Shown: positions 52,708 to 62,838, counted from the stretch's first letter. The stretch: DNA of 64,000 nt from an uncultured Eggerthellaceae bacterium (GCA_947650915.1 CANSWY010000001.1:124001-188000), one strand, 5' to 3'. The notes: generated by a model from the sequence alone, not told the origin. Translations and numbers: made by a program.

Positions 52708-54747
52708 ATGAGCCGAACCCCTGACATGGACGTCGTCTGGCCTGCGCGCGCGGTGGTCACCGCGGGTATGCCTTACGGCAACAAGCCGCTGCATTTCGGG
52801 CACATCGGAGGCGTTTTCGTGCCCGCGGACGCGTTCGCGCGCTTTTTGCGCGACCGCATCGGCGCTGAGAACGTCCGCTTCGTGAGCGGAACGGATTGCT
52901 ACGGCTCGCCCATAGACGAGGGGTACCGGAAAGCGGTGGAGTCCGGCCGGTTCGAAGGCAGCATCGGCGAATATGTGATGGGCAACCACATCCGTCAGAA
53001 GGAGACGCTGGACGCCTTCGACATCAGCCTGGACATCTTCGAGGGAAGTGGCATCGGGCGCAGCCATGAGGTGCACCAGGCGTTATCCGAAAAGCTGATC
53101 GAGGGGCTGTATGAACAGGGCTATCTCCACTTGGAAGAGACGCTCCAGTTCTTCGACGCGGAGGCGAACACGTTCTTGAACGGACGGCAGGTGGTAGGAC
53201 GCTGCCCTGTGCAGGGCTGCAAGTCGGAACACGGCTATGCGGATGAGTGCGACATGGGGCACCAGTACGACCCAGCTGACCTCATCAACCCCGTCTCTTC
53301 GGTGACAGGCACGGTCCCTGAGATGCGCCCGGTCAAGAATTGGTACTTCAACCTGCCCGCATTCGCGGATTTCCTGCGCAATGAGGTGCATCAGATGGAA
53401 GAGGACGCCGAGGTGCGCCCGGTGGTGCCCCAGACGGTGGCGGAGTTCTTGGCGCCTCCGGTCATCTTCGTGAAAGAGGAGTGCCGGGAGGCGTACCTGG
53501 TGCTCGCGGATTCGTTGCCGCCGCACACCTTTCGGGAGCCGGAAAAGGGCAAGCAGAGCTTCGAGATCCAGTTCGATTCCATCGCGGACAGGGACACGGC
53601 GAAAGCGGCGCTGGCCGCGCAGGGCATCCGCTTCCGCACCTCCAAGACGCTCGTGCCGTTCCGCATCACCGGATCCATCGAATGGGGCGTGCGCGCGCCG
53701 GTGCTGGACGGAGTGGAGGGCCTCACGGTCTGGTGCTGGCCTGAGTCGCTCTGGGCGCCCATCTCCTTCACCATCGCGCTCAATGACGAGCTGGCCTTGC
53801 CGCGGAACACCTGGCGCGATTTCTGGTGCTCCGATGATGCGCGGGTGTACCAGTTCATCGGGCAGGACAACATCTACTTCTATGGGGTGGCGCAGCCGGC
53901 CATCTGGGAGGCGTTGGGCAAGCGCGGCGTGTTCGGTGGCCCGGATGCGAAGCCGTTGCGCCAGACCACGCTGGTGGCGAACCACCATCTGCTGTTCGGC
54001 AAGACGAAGGCGTCCTCGTCGGGCGCGGTGAAGCCGCCCACAGGCGAGGAGCTGTTGGAGCGCTATACCCCAGAACAGCTGCGCGCGCATTTCTTGGCGC
54101 TGGGGCTGGGGCAGAAGGCGGTGGGCTTCAAGCCGAAGCCGTTCGATCCGGCGCTGACCGAAGAGCAGAAGGCCGACAAGCGCGTGGCTGATCCTGTCCT
54201 GAAAGAAGGGACGCTGCTCACCAATGTCTTCAACCGCTTGGCGCGCAGTTGCTTCTATGAGGCCGCGAAGAGCTTCGACGGCACGATGCCTTTGGGGGAG
54301 CCCACCCCTGAAGCGGTCGAGCGCACGAAGGAGGCGCTCAAGCGCTACGAGCACTTGATGCATGCGGTGGAGCTGCATTCGGTCATGCAATTGGCCGACG
54401 AGTTCATCCGCTATGCCAACAAGCAGTGGGCCGATGGCATCAAGGCGGCGGCAGAGGCGGAGGAAGCGGGCGCGCCCGATGCGGATGAGCTGCGCCGCCA
54501 GGTGCTCCTGGATTCGTTCTACCTCTTGCGCGCGTGCACGCTCATGATGCACCCCATCGTGCCGCGCGGGTGCGAGACCATCTGCGACTACATGGATTTC
54601 GATGCGGCTGAGTTCTTCAGCTGGAACTACGATTTCAACAGCATGGACGAGCTCTGTCACGCCGGTGAGATAGACGCCGGCTTCCACAAGGTGTGCGATC
54701 TGCCCCCGCGCTTCGATTTCTTCCGCAAGCACGAGAGTCAGTTCTGA
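52708..54747 (+). CDS. metG: Divergent methionyl-tRNA synthetase (class I)
   Basis: 679 residues. HFGH at 29-32 (HIGH motif), a zinc knuckle with CPVQGCKSE and DECDMGH, WCWPESLWAPISF (VWFDAL counterpart), QFIGQDNIYFY, and an anticodon-binding helical domain (VFNRLARSC, FIRYANKQWADG). The KMSKS loop reads KASSS at 434-438, without the second Lys. About 60 extra residues sit in the connective-peptide region (about 270-330). No C-terminal tRNA-binding domain. It may be the cell's MetRS or a paralogue. Confidence 0.8.
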   Translation: MSRTPDMDVVWPARAVVTAGMPYGNKPLHFGHIGGVFVPADAFARFLRDRIGAENVRFVSGTDCYGSPIDEGYRKAVESGRFEGSIGEYVMGNHIRQKETLDAFDISLDIFEGSGIGRSHEVHQALSEKLIEGLYEQGYLHLEETLQFFDAEANTFLNGRQVVGRCPVQGCKSEHGYADECDMGHQYDPADLINPVSSVTGTVPEMRPVKNWYFNLPAFADFLRNEVHQMEEDAEVRPVVPQTVAEFLAPPVIFVKEECREAYLVLADSLPPHTFREPEKGKQSFEIQFDSIADRDTAKAALAAQGIRFRTSKTLVPFRITGSIEWGVRAPVLDGVEGLTVWCWPESLWAPISFTIALNDELALPRNTWRDFWCSDDARVYQFIGQDNIYFYGVAQPAIWEALGKRGVFGGPDAKPLRQTTLVANHHLLFGKTKASSSGAVKPPTGEELLERYTPEQLRAHFLALGLGQKAVGFKPKPFDPALTEEQKADKRVADPVLKEGTLLTNVFNRLARSCFYEAAKSFDGTMPLGEPTPEAVERTKEALKRYEHLMHAVELHSVMQLADEFIRYANKQWADGIKAAAEAEEAGAPDADELRRQVLLDSFYLLRACTLMMHPIVPRGCETICDYMDFDAAEFFSWNYDFNSMDELCHAGEIDAGFHKVCDLPPRFDFFRKHESQF

Positions 54748-55098
54748 ATGGGCCTTGTGCGGCGCGTCGTGCGCAGTGCCAGCAAGCTGGCGCCTATGGA
54801 GGCCGCAGGTCAATAGCGCGCTCACGAGGGATCTGATGTGCGGATGGGGCATCCCGAATCGCACAGAGGGACCGCCTTTCTTGCGGATGTGCAAAAGGGA
54901 CGTCCCAAATCGCACATAGGAATGTCGTTTCTTTTGCCGAAGGTTTTTTCTATGTGCAATTTGGAACGTCCCTTTTGCACATCAGGATGCCTCTTTGCGC
55001 ATCCGCTCCGAAGGTGACGCATTCCGCACCGTTCTGGTCCGCATCCATCGAGAGCGGGATGCTGCGGATGCAATGCGATGCGTCTTCTGATCTTCGTC
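54748..55098. repeat. Repeat-rich spacer upstream of rpsB
   Basis: No gene seen. Three related units: 54835-54873, 54886-54921 and, inverted, 54949-54983. The last two form a long inverted repeat (about 34 bases per arm, two mismatches and a one-base gap) around a 27-base T-rich centre. Each unit is an imperfect palindrome with core GGGAC-GTCCC flanked by GTGC and GCAC. Downstream, 55000-55098 is GC-rich with repeated GATGC words. Confidence 0.7.
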
Positions 55099-55127
55099 TT
55101 GCGGTGCGCCTGCAGGAATGGTACCCT
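55099..55127 (+). promoter_or_regulatory. Candidate rpsB promoter
   Basis: TTGCGG at 55099-55104, 17-base spacer, TACCCT at 55122-55127. It would give a leader of about 110 bases. Confidence 0.4.
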
Positions 55128-55244
55128 TTCACGGTTTCTTTCAATACGCATGCTCAAGCGACCGATGCGCGCGAGTGGCCGGACAACCGGTTGCGGGCAG
55201 AGGGATGACCTTGGGCAGAGGATCAACGAATGGAGTGGTAGGAC

Positions 55245-56102
55245 ATGGCAGCACCGGTGAAGGTCAGCATCAATTCCCTCTTGGAGGCGGGCGCCCACTT
55301 CGGGCATCAGACGCGCCGCTGGAACCCGAAGATGAAACCGTACATCTTCGGCAGCCGCGGGGACATCTACATCCTGGATCTCAAGCAGACCCTGGTGGAC
55401 ATGGACAAGGCGTACACCTTCGTGTCCAACCTGGCCAGCAAGGGCGGCACCATCCTGTTCGTGGGCACCAAGAAGCAGGCCCAGGAAGCGGTGGCGGATG
55501 CTGCGAACCGCTGCGGGATGCCGTATGTGAACAACCGTTGGCTGGGCGGCATGCTCACCAACTTCGTCACCATCCGCCAGCGCGTCCTGTACATGGAGGA
55601 CCTGGAGGCCCAAGAGGCCGACGGCCGCATGGCCATGCTCCCGAAGAAGGAGCAGATCCTGAAGCACAAGGAACTGGCGAAGCTGCAGGCGAATCTGAAC
55701 GGCATCCGCAACATGCGCAAGGTGCCGGACGCAATCTTCATCATCGACACTTGCCGTGAGGAGATCGCGGTGCATGAAGCGCGCCGCCTGAACGTCCCCA
55801 TCGTGGGCACGTTGGACACCAACTGCGATCCGGATGACGTGGATTACGGCATCCCGGCCAACGATGACGCTATCCGCAGCGTGCGCCTGCTGTGCGATTT
55901 CATCGCGGATGCGGTCATCGCAGGCACCGGCACCGCCGTCACGGCCGCTGAGATGGTCGAGGCTGCGGCTCCCGCTGATGCGGCTGCTGCCGAGGTGCAG
56001 GTCTCTGACGTGGCCACGGCTGCAGCGGAGGCTGAGCTGGCTGGCACTGAGGCCGCAGAAGCGGCTGAGATTGCGGCAGAGGCAGAAGCTGCTCAGGCAT
56101 AA
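55245..56102 (+). CDS. rpsB: 30S ribosomal protein S2 with Ala/Glu-rich tail
   Basis: 285 residues. SINSLLEAGAHFGHQTRRWNPKM, DLKQTLVDMDKAY, NNRWLGGMLTNF and VPIVGTLDTNCDPDDVDYGIPANDDA-type core. After residue about 230 comes a tail of some 55 residues composed nearly only of Ala, Glu, Val and Asp. In E. coli S2 represses its own operon. Confidence 0.97.
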   Translation: MAAPVKVSINSLLEAGAHFGHQTRRWNPKMKPYIFGSRGDIYILDLKQTLVDMDKAYTFVSNLASKGGTILFVGTKKQAQEAVADAANRCGMPYVNNRWLGGMLTNFVTIRQRVLYMEDLEAQEADGRMAMLPKKEQILKHKELAKLQANLNGIRNMRKVPDAIFIIDTCREEIAVHEARRLNVPIVGTLDTNCDPDDVDYGIPANDDAIRSVRLLCDFIADAVIAGTGTAVTAAEMVEAAAPADAAAAEVQVSDVATAAAEAELAGTEAAEAAEIAAEAEAAQA

Positions 56103-56181
56103 GCTCATCAACACCGGACCGGGCGATCCTTTTCCGCTCGGTCTTCGGAACCCTGAACATCCCTGATTCAAGGAGGCAGAC

Positions 56182-57042
<861 letters not shown>

Positions 57043-57063
57043 CCGTTTCCCATCGCATTCATG

Positions 57064-57095
57064 ACGAGGCCATGCATTTGAGCGTGGCCTCGTTT
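57064..57095 (+). terminator. Terminator after tsf
   Basis: ACGAGGCCA (57064-57072) pairs with TGGCCTCGT (57085-57093), then TT. Confidence 0.75.
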
Positions 57096-57139
57096 CCGTA
57101 TCTGCACCGTTCGCGCGCGAAGATCTGAAAGGGTCCAGC

Positions 57140-58420
57140 ATGGGCAAAGAGTCCATCCTCGTCCGAGGGAACAAGACGCTCTCCGGTGAAGTGAAGATAT
57201 CCGGTGCCAAGAATTCTGCGTTGAAGCTGATGGCCGCATCCCTCTTGGGCCAAGGACAGAGCACCATCCAGAACGTCCCTGACATCTCTGACATCGCCAT
57301 CATGTCAGACGTGCTGCGCCGCCTGGGCGCTTCGGTCCAGCGCATTGACCATTCTCTGCTCATAGACACCTCAGCTGTTGATTCGTTCAGCACTCCTTAT
57401 GAGCTGGTCTCTCGGATGCGCGCCAGCATCTCCGTGCTGGGGCCGCTCATCGGGCGTTTCGGCCAGGCTCAGGTGGCCATGCCGGGCGGGTGCCAGATCG
57501 GTGCGCGCAAGATCGACATGCATCTGGTGGGGTTGGAATCCTTGGGCGTGCTGTTCGAGGTGGATCACGGCACGCTCATCGCCACCACTCCTGACGGGCT
57601 GCGCGGTGCTCATGTGGTCTTGGAGTTCCCCAGCGTGGGGGCCACGGAGAACATGCTCATGGCAGCGGTAGTGGCGGAGGGTTCCACGGTCATCGAGAAT
57701 GCGGCGCGCGAACCGGAGATCGTCGATCTGTGCAACATGCTCTGCGACATGGGCGCGCGCATTTCGGGCGCCGGCACTGCGAACATAGAAGTGGAAGGGG
57801 TGCCGCTCTCCAGCCTGCATCCGTGCGTCCATGAGACCATCGGCGACCGCATCGAGGCAGGCACGTTCTTGGCGGGAGGCGCGCTCACGGGCGGCCCTGT
57901 GACGGTCCAGGGAATCGATCCGGACTATCTGCGCATGGCCATCATGAAGCTCAAGGCCATGGGGTGCGTCGTGTCTTGCGGGGAGGATTACATCACGGTC
58001 AGCCGGAATGGGGATTTGACGTCCACGGACATCCAGACCCTCCCGCACCCGGGCTTCCCCACTGATCTGCAGGCGCAGTTCATGTTGCTGGCTTCATTGG
58101 CTGATGGCATCTCCGTCATCACTGAGAACGTCTTCGAGAACCGCTTCATGTTCGCCTCCGAGCTCATGAGAATGGGCGCCGACATCACCCTGGAAGACCA
58201 TCATGCCATCGTGCGCGGAGCGGGTGCACTGCAAGGGGCGCCCGTCTCTTCCACTGATCTGCGGGCGGGCGCTGCTTTGGTGCTGGCGGGCATCGTGGCG
58301 GAAGGATACACCACCGTCTATGACATCCAGCACATCGATCGCGGCTATGAGGATTACGTGGGCAAGCTCCGTTCTTTGGGGGCGGATGTGACGCGCACGG
58401 ACGCGCCTGCGCAGGTTTGA
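57140..58420 (+). CDS. murA: UDP-N-acetylglucosamine 1-carboxyvinyltransferase
   Basis: First committed step of peptidoglycan synthesis; 426 residues. SGAKNSALKLMAASLL, the catalytic Cys in MPGGCQIGARKIDMHL, DRIEAGTFLAGGALTGG, and DLRAGAALVLAGIVAEG. The Cys, target of fosfomycin, is present. AAAGGG precedes the ATG. Followed 7 bases on by the LCP gene. Confidence 0.95.
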   Translation: MGKESILVRGNKTLSGEVKISGAKNSALKLMAASLLGQGQSTIQNVPDISDIAIMSDVLRRLGASVQRIDHSLLIDTSAVDSFSTPYELVSRMRASISVLGPLIGRFGQAQVAMPGGCQIGARKIDMHLVGLESLGVLFEVDHGTLIATTPDGLRGAHVVLEFPSVGATENMLMAAVVAEGSTVIENAAREPEIVDLCNMLCDMGARISGAGTANIEVEGVPLSSLHPCVHETIGDRIEAGTFLAGGALTGGPVTVQGIDPDYLRMAIMKLKAMGCVVSCGEDYITVSRNGDLTSTDIQTLPHPGFPTDLQAQFMLLASLADGISVITENVFENRFMFASELMRMGADITLEDHHAIVRGAGALQGAPVSSTDLRAGAALVLAGIVAEGYTTVYDIQHIDRGYEDYVGKLRSLGADVTRTDAPAQV

Positions 58421-58427
58421 TGGCTCC

Positions 58428-59867
58428 ATGCCCGTGAAACGCAACAACCCTCGCGGATCCCAGACGCGACGCCCCGTTCCTGAAGCCCATGCGCTCGGAC
58501 GAGCACGGCACCGGTCGCGAAAGCCGGTCACGGTATCGAACGTGGAGGAGATGCCGCGTTCGCGCAGCCACGCACGGTCGCGTTCGGCGGGCCGGCCGTG
58601 CGCGCACTCTGCGCTCGTGGATGCCCGTCGCAAACGCACCCGGCGACGCAGCTTCGCGCTCATAGTCGGCATCGCCGCTGTCGTTGTCATAGCGGCTTGC
58701 GCGGTGGGCGCATTCACGTTCTTCCGGTCCACCGACTCCAATCTGGATCTGGATCCATCCAATGCCAAAGAGGCGCTGGTCGCTCAGAAGGACGGGGAAG
58801 CCTATTACGTGCTCATGCAAGCGGACCTTTCGCAGGCCGATCATGCTGAGCAACTGCCGAATGCCTGGGGATATGAGCTTTTGCGCATAGACGAGGGGTC
58901 CAAGACCGTCAGCATGGTCACCATTCCGGCGCGCTTGAACGTGCGCACTTCAGACGGCGCCACGCGTCCTTTGGATGAGGCGCATGAAGTGGATGGAGAT
59001 GCGGAGACCATCCGTTGCGTGGCCGACCTGGCGGAAGTGGACATCTCCCATTTCGTCACCACGGACGCTTCTGGCATCAAAGGGATCGTGGACGCCATGG
59101 GCGGCGTGGCCATGGACCTGGAATCGGATGTGGACGACCCGCGCGCGGGGTGGGAGGTGGTGCCTGCGTCAGCAGAACGCTTGAACGGGGACCAGGCGCT
59201 CATCCTGTTGCGCGCCACGAACGTGGCGGGCGGTCTGGATGCGGCGTTCAAGAACCGCATGGGCTTCACGTTGTGCTTGGCGGAGGACGCTGCTGATTCA
59301 GAAGGCCTTGATTTCGCGAACGCGGTGGGCGAGGCCAGCCGCTACATCTACACGGATTGGTCTGCCAGCGATCTTTTGGCGTTGGGCGGGGCCTTGAAGC
59401 CGTTCTCCGATCTGACCATATACCAATGCATCGTGCCTTATGCGGCATCGAACGCCCAAGGGGTGGATGTGGTGCTCTATGAGCGCCAATCGAAGAGCTG
59501 GGCAGCCATGCTGGAGCGTCTGAAGGCGGGCGAGGACCCCAATGCCATCGACAGCGCGGCGGAGAGCGTCGTTCCCGCTGACGTGACGGTGGAAGTGCGC
59601 AACGGGACGAACACGGCAGGCGCTGCTGCGCGCTTGGGAGAGATGCTGGAGGGGTTGGGGTACCAGGTCCTGGGCGTGGGCAACACCGATGACGGCACCA
59701 TCTATCCCGAAACGCTCATCGTCTACACCAATTCCGCCTCAGAAGGGGCGGCCAAGGCGGTGGTGGCCGACATGGGTTCGGGGCGCGTGGTGAACGGCGG
59801 AGATTTCTATTCTTCTGAAGCCGACATCATCGCCATCATCGGCCAAGACTGGATGCCGGTCGATTGA
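58428..59867 (+). CDS. LytR-CpsA-Psr family protein with LytR C-terminal domain
   Basis: 479 residues. Cytosolic Arg-rich N-terminus to about 80, one membrane helix (SFALIVGIAAVVVIAACAVGAF), LCP domain about 110-300 (SMVTIPARLNVRT, catalytic-type Arg region, NGDQALILLRATNV), and a LytR_C domain from about 390 (VTVEVRNGTNTAGAAARL). LCP enzymes attach glycopolymers to peptidoglycan. The conserved R(H/S)R of the LCP site reads LLRATN, which is atypical. Confidence 0.85.
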   Translation: MPVKRNNPRGSQTRRPVPEAHALGRARHRSRKPVTVSNVEEMPRSRSHARSRSAGRPCAHSALVDARRKRTRRRSFALIVGIAAVVVIAACAVGAFTFFRSTDSNLDLDPSNAKEALVAQKDGEAYYVLMQADLSQADHAEQLPNAWGYELLRIDEGSKTVSMVTIPARLNVRTSDGATRPLDEAHEVDGDAETIRCVADLAEVDISHFVTTDASGIKGIVDAMGGVAMDLESDVDDPRAGWEVVPASAERLNGDQALILLRATNVAGGLDAAFKNRMGFTLCLAEDAADSEGLDFANAVGEASRYIYTDWSASDLLALGGALKPFSDLTIYQCIVPYAASNAQGVDVVLYERQSKSWAAMLERLKAGEDPNAIDSAAESVVPADVTVEVRNGTNTAGAAARLGEMLEGLGYQVLGVGNTDDGTIYPETLIVYTNSASEGAAKAVVADMGSGRVVNGGDFYSSEADIIAIIGQDWMPVD

Positions 59868-59978
59868 TGTGCTTTTCCATGGCGTGCAGATGGCGTGGAA
59901 GGGCTGTGCTGGCTGCATCGCCTTCTTGGGCGCTGTGCTATGATGCGGCGGAAAACACAACGGAAGCAAGGAGAGATG

Positions 59979-60227
59979 ATGGTAGACAAGGAAAAGGTGC
60001 AAGAGGTCTTGAACGCGGTCCGTCCTTCTTTGCAGGCAGATGGCGGTGATGTGGAGCTCATCGATGTCAGCGACGATGGCATCGTGACCGTTGAGCTGCA
60101 GGGTGCCTGCAAGGGCTGCCCCATGTCCCAGATGACGTTGGCGAACGGCATCGAGCGCATCCTGAAGGAGCGTGTGGAGGGCGTCGTGGGCGTCCGCCCG
60201 GCAGACGAGGCGATGGGCGCATTCTGA
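59979..60227 (+). CDS. NifU-like iron-sulfur scaffold protein
   Basis: 82 residues, stand-alone NifU C-terminal domain. [17 protein letters not shown] and [18 protein letters not shown] with the CxxC cluster site. AAGGAGAG precedes; ATG 59979 is 5 bases from AGGAG, ATG 59976 only 2. TATGAT at 59939-59944 may be the -10 box. Confidence 0.93.
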   Translation: MVDKEKVQEVLNAVRPSLQADGGDVELIDVSDDGIVTVELQGACKGCPMSQMTLANGIERILKERVEGVVGVRPADEAMGAF

Positions 60228-60305
60228 TCCTGCCCATCTGGAAGAGCATTTGGAGCGGAGCGCCTGTTCGCAGGCGCTCCGTTGTTGAGAGGGGAGACGA
60301 GCGGC

Positions 60306-60596
60306 ATGAGCGCATGCTGGGAGGAGAGAGGCTGCGATGAAGAGATGCGCGGCCGCTGCCCGCACAACATTCCAGGAGAGCCTTGCCCGGCGGATTGCCA
60401 TTACGCGGCCTGCCTGCGCAAGACGCACGTGGTCTGCAGCGATTTCGGCGTGCTGCTCAACCCGGAACGTGACTATGACATGGCCGCGAAGGAGATCTGC
60501 CGCTTCTGCGAGTTCTTCTTGGTGAACGGGCCTGATGTGGCAGATCGTCCGGAAGGCTTCAAGCGGCAAGGGAATCCGAACAGGTTCCTTCTTTGA
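60306..60596 (+). CDS. Small Cys-rich protein of unknown function
   Basis: 96 residues with nine Cys: a group in the first 45 residues (CPHNIPGEPCPADCHYAAC) and a CRFC pair near residue 70. It suggests metal or Fe-S binding. The N-terminus is short and polar, no signal. AGGGGAG is 9 bases before ATG 60306. It follows the NifU-like gene with a 78-base spacer. I do not recognise the family. Confidence 0.6.
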   Translation: MSACWEERGCDEEMRGRCPHNIPGEPCPADCHYAACLRKTHVVCSDFGVLLNPERDYDMAAKEICRFCEFFLVNGPDVADRPEGFKRQGNPNRFLL

Positions 60597-60706
60597 CGCT
60601 CTTCAAACGCGAATGGAACAGGTGGCGGGCCGCGTCGGCTGCTGCGGTAGAATCATCTGATGACAGGCAGGCTGATGAGCGCTGAAGAGAGCGGAGGTGC
60701 AGGCAG

Positions 60707-60943
60707 ATGGCGGACTACGGCAAGATGATGGTGTGCCCGGCGTGCGGCATGCGCGATCTTGACCTGCAAAGCTATGCTTCTTTGCTCGTCCTGCGCTCTC
60801 ATGTGGGCCTCTTCACTTTGGAGTGTCCCAGCTGCCAAGCGAAAGTGACGTCCATCCAGGCCATCCCGACAGAGCTTGATGCCACAGTGTCAGAAGCTGC
60901 AAAAAAGCTCAATGCCGGCATGGGCTGCCCTCGTTCCCATTAG
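60707..60943 (+). CDS. Small zinc-ribbon protein
   Basis: 78 residues. MVCPACGMRD and LECPSCQAK give two CxxC knuckles, about 30 residues apart, typical of a zinc ribbon. Function unknown. GGAGGTGCAGGCAG precedes; TAGAAT at 60648-60653 may be its -10 box. Ends 3 bases before lgt. Confidence 0.65.
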   Translation: MADYGKMMVCPACGMRDLDLQSYASLLVLRSHVGLFTLECPSCQAKVTSIQAIPTELDATVSEAAKKLNAGMGCPRSH

Positions 60944-60946
60944 CCG

Positions 60947-61771
60947 ATGTTCAACGAACTGTATCAGTCCTTGGATCCCGTGGCCTTTGCAGCAGGCCCC
61001 TTCGTGGTGCGCTGGTACGGCATCGCCTACCTTGCGGGGTTCTGCCTTGCAGCATTCATCCTGTATCGCGTGGCGCGGCATTGGAAGATCAAGGTGGATC
61101 TGGATGCGGTGCTCACCGTCATGGTCTGCGTCATCTTGGGGATCTTGGTGGGCGCTCGCTTGGGCTACTGCCTGTTCTATGGCGATGGCTATTACCTTGT
61201 CCATCCTTGGAAGATCATCGCCTTCAATGAGGGCGGCATGAGCTTCCATGGGGGTCTTCTGGGGGCCCTGGCCGCAGGGGTCGCCGCCGCGAAGCTCACA
61301 CGCATCCCGTATCTCACTTTGGCTGACCTGGGCGCCATCGCGGCTCCCTTGGGGCTGTTCTTCGGACGGCTCGCGAACTTCGTGAACGGAGAGCTTTGGG
61401 GGGCGGAGACGGACTTGCCCTGGGGCGTTGTTTTCGGGGGTGCGGCGGGGGAGGCAGCGCGCCATCCCACGCAGCTCTATGAGGCGCTTCTTGAGGGCAT
61501 CGTCATCTTCTGCGTGCTCATCTTCTTGGCGCGCAGGGTTCCTCCGCGCCCGCGCGGCACGTTCATCGGGACGTTCCTGGTCATGTATGGAACGTTCCGC
61601 ATCCTGATCGAATTCGTCCGGCAGCCTGATGCGCAGTTGGGGTATCTCTTCGGGGGGTGGCTCACCATGGGGATGCTCCTGTCCGTGCCGCTCATCGCAG
61701 TGGGCGTGATCGCGCTTTTATGGGCACACCGGAAGAAGCTGCCGCAAAAGGGACTGCCGTCTGCATCATGA
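60947..61771 (+). CDS. lgt: Prolipoprotein diacylglyceryl transferase
   Basis: 274 residues, seven membrane helices. VRWYGIAYLAGF, GGMSFHGGLLGAL and the signature GLFFGRLANFVNGELWG are intact. It lipidates lipobox Cys such as those of the two lipoproteins in this window. Confidence 0.95.
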   Translation: MFNELYQSLDPVAFAAGPFVVRWYGIAYLAGFCLAAFILYRVARHWKIKVDLDAVLTVMVCVILGILVGARLGYCLFYGDGYYLVHPWKIIAFNEGGMSFHGGLLGALAAGVAAAKLTRIPYLTLADLGAIAAPLGLFFGRLANFVNGELWGAETDLPWGVVFGGAAGEAARHPTQLYEALLEGIVIFCVLIFLARRVPPRPRGTFIGTFLVMYGTFRILIEFVRQPDAQLGYLFGGWLTMGMLLSVPLIAVGVIALLWAHRKKLPQKGLPSAS

Positions 61772-61883
61772 ACGTCCACCCTGGAAAACGGGACCTTGAC
61801 GCTTCCGTGTCCCCAAGCGCGGCCAAGGCGCATCTGCGGTAGCATTCCACGGACATGTGATCATCGGATGAAAGAAGGCTGAC

Positions 61884-62264
61884 ATGCAAGTCAAATTCTA
61901 TCGGTGCGAACATTGCGGCAACATCGCGGTCAAGGTGGTGGATTCGGGCGTGCCGCTCGTCTGCTGCGGAGAGCCCATGGTGGAGCTCGTCGCTGACTCG
62001 GTGGATGCCGCTACGGAGAAGCATGTGCCCAAGGTCACCACAGAGGGTGGTCATGTGCACGTGAACGTGGGGTCGGTGGACCACCCCATGCAGCCAGAGC
62101 ACTACATCCAGTTCATCTGTCTGGTGAAGGATGCGGGCTATGAGATCCATCCTCTGCAGGCAGGAGAGGCGCCCGCCACTGATTTCTATCTGGGTGAAGG
62201 CGAAGTGGCCCGCGAAGTGTACGAGTTCTGCAACATCCACGGTCTCTGGAAGCTGTCCCTGTAA
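61884..62264 (+). CDS. Desulfoferrodoxin (superoxide reductase)
   Basis: 126 residues, 2Fe-SOR type. Rubredoxin-like centre: Cys8, Cys11, Cys27, Cys28. Catalytic centre: His47 (EKHVP), His67, His73, Cys116, His119 (CNIHGLW). Reduces superoxide without making oxygen, as in strict anaerobes. GAAAGAAGG precedes the ATG. Confidence 0.96.
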   Translation: MQVKFYRCEHCGNIAVKVVDSGVPLVCCGEPMVELVADSVDAATEKHVPKVTTEGGHVHVNVGSVDHPMQPEHYIQFICLVKDAGYEIHPLQAGEAPATDFYLGEGEVAREVYEFCNIHGLWKLSL

Positions 62265-62270
62265 GTGTGC

Positions 62271-62313
62271 TATCATTGCTCGGCTTGTCCAGGACCTTGG
62301 TCGGAAACCAAGG
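62271..62313 (+). promoter_or_regulatory. rpmE promoter -10 and leader hairpin
   Basis: TATCAT at 62271-62276, then CCTTGGT-CGGAA-ACCAAGG at 62295-62313. Written as CCTTGG with loop TCGGAAA and CCAAGG it matches the loop of the second hairpin before rplE. Confidence 0.5.
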
Positions 62314-62337
62314 CATGAGCTGAGGAGTGTAGAGGAC

Positions 62338-62808
62338 ATGAAGAAGGACATCCATCCGGAATATCTTGACTGCACGGTCCGGTGCAGCTGCGGGAACGAA
62401 TTCACCACGCGTTCCACGAAGCCTGAGCTGCGCATCGACATCTGCAACGTGTGCCATCCGTTCTACACCGGCACCCAGAAGCTGATCGATACCGGCGGGC
62501 GCGTCCAGCGCTTCGCTGACCGGTTCGGTTCCGCCTCTGAGGCGGTGGCTGAGCGCGAAGCTGCCAAGAAGGCGGAGCGCGCCGCCAAGATCGCTGAGCG
62601 CGAAGCTGCCAAGAAGGCGGAGCGCGAAGCGAAGGCCAAGGAGAAGGAAGAGCGTGCGGCGAAGTATGCTGAGAAGGCTGCTGCTGCCGAGGCTGAAGCT
62701 GAGGCTCAGGCAGAGGATGCGGCTGCAGATGCGGTCGCTGCTGATGCAGAGGCCATCGTCGAAGAGGCTCAGGCCGAAGCCGAGGCACCCGCGGAGAACG
62801 CAGAGTAG
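62338..62808 (+). CDS. rpmE: 50S ribosomal protein L31 with long Ala/Glu/Lys tail
   Basis: 156 residues, where L31 is normally about 70. Residues 1-70 are a normal zinc-type L31: [40 protein letters not shown]. The remaining 85 residues repeat [11 protein letters not shown] and then become Ala/Glu-rich without basic residues. The frame is intact and codon use is like the core, so it looks expressed. GAGG 2 bases short of the ATG region (62332-62335). Confidence 0.93.
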   Translation: MKKDIHPEYLDCTVRCSCGNEFTTRSTKPELRIDICNVCHPFYTGTQKLIDTGGRVQRFADRFGSASEAVAEREAAKKAERAAKIAEREAAKKAEREAKAKEKEERAAKYAEKAAAAEAEAEAQAEDAAADAVAADAEAIVEEAQAEAEAPAENAE

Positions 62809-62838
62809 TCGCGGCATCGAGCATCGCTTCTGCGAAGG

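Noticed and set aside
53083-54915. Minus-strand frame of 610 residues opposite metG
   Set aside because: Same kind of shadow; metG motifs are clear on the plus strand.
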